DNA from: Hypsibius dujardini
Lineage: Eukaryota > Tardigrada > Eutardigrada > Parachela > Hypsibiidae
Direction: 5' to 3'
DNA length: 29,312 bases
Assembly (NCBI GenBank): GCA_001579985.1
Contig: LRSR01012187.1
Coordinates: 1-29,312, forward strand
Shown: piece after piece, positions 26,892 through 29,312 of the stretch
Layout: each line of letters opens with the position of its first letter
How positions within the stretch are numbered: position 1 is the first letter of the stretch
Notes under the pieces: generated by a model
Database searches by the model: none
The model's input: only the letters and a program-made list of their open reading frames with translations
What the model was told of the DNA's origin: nothing
Position numbers and translations under genes: made by a program

Positions 26892-29152
26892 ATGGCAAAC
26901 TCCGAGCTGTTCTTCCGATTCATTTTCCTAATTAACTGCTTCAGCGCCGTGATGTCCACGCTCCCGCCCGTCAATCTGCAAGTGCTTCGGCAGGTTTTAG
27001 ACACGGAAAGCGGCACCATCAACGCCACCATCTCCTTCACCAGGCAGATGTCCACCGGTAAGAGTTTGACGCAGCACACAGTAGAAATCACACCGGTTAC
27101 ATGTGGCGCGCCACTGCGGCCAAGTAATTTTTCAACTGGGCGAATTTGATGTTGAGTTCCTTCACTGCGTGCTCACTTCCCTATGGCTTTTTTTAATTTC
27201 TGCGGGAAACATAACGAACGGGCTTCCGTTGGAGTAGTCTTAATGCTTGTTGGGAGAGATGAAATTCAGCCACCAGCTCCCGGAAGTTTCCTCCAATTTT
27301 GCAGCCAGTTCTATTGATTGATTGATTGATTGAATTTGTCCATTGCGTTATGCAAATGTTTTCACCCTCCACGGTCCAGCCTTCATTTGATTTCCATATT
27401 TCTCGCTTAGCTTTCTTTTTCTTTGCCAATGTGTCTGCGTGTCGTGCGTGAATCGGCTGGAGCTGGAAGGTCGCTCGTTTCGCCAGGTTTCGGTTGGGGT
27501 AGAGGACCTTTAGCTCTCAGACTCCCGGAAGTTTTGCCGGTTCACGTATTATAAGCCATTGATTGATTGATTGATTAATCGATGGGTTAAGGAGTTCTGG
27601 AAATACAGAGAAATATCTCATAATTTCTTTCGTTATTTGTCCAGATTTTAATGTAGTAATCCTTTTTACGATGGCAAAACTTATCTTCTAAATTTTTTTA
27701 ATTTTTTTAAAATTCGGAATTATAATCAAAACTCTTTACAACTAAATAACAACAATGACCTTTTCAGTGTATTTTTTGAGCCGACGCATCGGAAAATACT
27801 ACCATTCATGGTTATGTGCTAAGAAAAATGTTTCTCATATGAAAAAATATAGATTAAAAAAATGTTTAAATTGGAATTGGTGTAATATTGATTAAAGAAT
27901 AAATTATCCACAATTTAATTTTGACCAGCACAGGGAAGAATTATTCCACATGAACATTTTCTTCCCTTTCGGGTTACTTCCGCATCCCGATTCTGATTTG
28001 CAGGTGGTTTTTCAAAAATTTCAATCATGCGCTGCTTGTGTGGATAACAGGACGACAGGGTGTTGCTGTCAAAAGATTGCATCACGATTGCGCCGAGACA
28101 CACGCATACACAGCATGACCTTGCTTCACCTCAGCCAAACCAAAAGTATTTTTTCTTCCTCATTGCAGTCACGGAATGCAGCTATGACTTCCAGTTCTGG
28201 GGATCCGATGCCAAAAAGGAAGTCACTCCCACTTCGTACACGGTCAGCAGCGCAGTTTCTTGCTCCTTTTTCTCTAACCAATTCTCTTCCTCCTGATGCC
28301 AAATTCACTTTTTTGGAAACTTTGGATTTTTTGTTTGTATCTCAATTTAGATCTCTGAGACGGACACCGCTAACACCTTCGTGGCTACCGGCCTGGCGCC
28401 GGGTCGTGCCTACGTGGTGCGTGTACGGACCCACTGCCGCACCCTGACGCCGGAGTACGCGAGCGCCCAGTTTCCGGAGTTCATGACGCTCACCTGTCTG
28501 CAGGCTACCAATGGCGATTTGACCGTTTGTGGTATGATACCTGAAGGATTCAGTCAAAGCAGACGGACAGACAGACAGGCAGAATCAGACTCAGAGATTT
28601 CTTTAGACTCACAGGCAGACATTCACAGTCACACAAAGACGGGCAGGCAGACAGACCTGTGGTTTTTTTTGCAGCTCCTCCTCCCCCGACGAATCTGGAG
28701 GGACATTTCGCATCGGTCTTCATACAGTCCGGGACGATCGATATGGCACTTTCGTGGAATGCTCCAACGATGCCGGCGTTGCTGAATGGCAGCTTGCCGG
28801 TCATCACATCCCACGACCTGTCGTACGAGGTCATCTGGCAGAACAAATTGCCACTCAATGCGGCGGAAATCCCGACTGACACAGTCCTCACTCGGTCCAC
28901 CGGCAGCAAAGTTCTCAACGATGTCAGTACTGCTTGTGCACGTTACATATTCATTGCTGCGATTGTGTTATGTCAATTGAAAACTTGATCCGTGAGGAAT
29001 TCTGGCTTGGATTTAGACAAAGGCCATTCTACATGGATTGCTGCCGAATTACGACTATACCATCACCGTCAGAGCTTTCTCTTCAAAGATACCTTCTGGC
29101 AAGGTTGCCAGCATCCGCAGCGAGAAGGCGGAGATCAAAGTTCCTCAGTACG
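26892..29152 (+). CDS. Fibronectin type III receptor or secreted protein, 5' exons only (runs off window)
   Basis: Exons 26892-27057, 28169-28242, 28351-28531, 28675-28922 and 29017-29152 have GT-AG borders and consistent phases (1, 0, 1, 0, 1), giving about 268 residues before the window ends. The Met follows a CpG-richer region and starts a signal peptide (FFRFIFLINCFSAVMS). The first FN3-like domain begins at LPPVNLQVLRQV and contains GLAPGRAYVVRVRTHC, the typical 'L.Pgt.Y.v.V' core. The second starts at PPPPTNLEGH and holds IDMALSWNAP and LLPNYDYTITVRAFS. Four cysteines lie in domain 1 (TEC, THC, TCL, TVC), unusual for FN3 and suggesting disulfides. Introns contain ATTG and GACA arrays. 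FN3-first ectodomains occur in receptor kinases, receptor phosphatases and adhesion proteins; I cannot choose without the C-terminus. The donor GTATGT at 29153 shows that the gene continues. Confidence 0.82.
27313..27576. repeat. (ATTG)n arrays in FN3 gene intron 1
   Basis: Two short perfect runs at 27313-27333 and 27558-27576. Equivalent runs occur at 8019-8037, 8232-8249, 8281-8300, 13764-13783, 15009-15018 and 23449-23460, so this tetranucleotide is common across the window. The rest of the intron (to 28168) shows no gene. Confidence 0.9.
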
Positions 29153-29232
29153 GTATGTGCCCGCCCAGTTCGTACTCATCTGCTGAAAATCAGGAGATTT
29201 GGTCTGGTGTGTATTCCTTTTCCAGTCTGTAG

Positions 29233-29312
29233 TATGTATGCCTGTCTCTGCCCGTCTATCTCTCTTTTCCTGTGTCTCAGTTTGTCAGTCTGTGTCTGTC
29301 TTCTTGCCTCTC
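29233..29312. repeat. Degenerate TGTC tract at the right edge
   Basis: TGCCTGTCTCTGCCCGTCTA-type repeats running off the window, within the next intron of the FN3 gene. Confidence 0.8.

Noticed and set aside
27950-28447. 165-codon plus frame upstream of FN3 exons
   Set aside because: It runs through intron and reads FN3 exons 2-3 in the wrong frame; splice sites and FN3 motifs support the other frame.

Overview
This window is nuclear DNA of an animal, most likely an invertebrate. Genes are split into many exons with GT-AG introns, there is no operon structure, and the intact genes are metazoan families: a receptor guanylate cyclase with a natriuretic-receptor-like ectodomain, the Golgi coiled-coil protein TMF1, the U-box protein NOSIP, and a fibronectin type III (FN3) receptor. 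I cannot name the phylum from sequence alone. Receptor cyclases of this kind are numerous in several protostome groups, which is compatible but not proof.

Layout, left to right. (1) 1-2011: non-genic, dominated by nested inverted-repeat elements. (2) 2012-12114, minus strand: one complete receptor guanylate cyclase. I could join 22 exons with matching splice phases into an open frame of 1144 residues; two joins are uncertain. (3) 12115-13520: divergent intergenic region with a 150-bp transposon-like element and, near its right end, CRE-like sites. (4) 13521-18913, plus strand: complete TMF1, nine exons, 1040 residues. (5) 18914-20835: 3' flank, a second copy of a foldback element found in the cyclase gene, AT-rich sequence and a TGTC array. 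(6) 20836-21774, minus strand: decayed remnant of a second receptor guanylate cyclase. (7) 22200-22938, plus strand: weak, partly broken exon-like segments of unknown identity. (8) 22935-24399, minus strand: complete two-exon NOSIP with a perfect CRE upstream. (9) 24400-26891: transposon-rich spacer, then a CpG-richer likely promoter. (10) 26892-29152, plus strand: the first five exons of a secreted or membrane FN3 protein that runs off the window.

The genes do not form a pathway. The striking theme is the repeat landscape: at least six families of short inverted-repeat elements, several with two or more copies in the window, some nested in one another and some nearly filling introns. In addition there are (TGTC)n/(GACA)n and (ATTG)n arrays in many introns. 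Everything was read by eye: exon joins rest on splice consensus, phase agreement and family motifs, not on transcripts or database searches.
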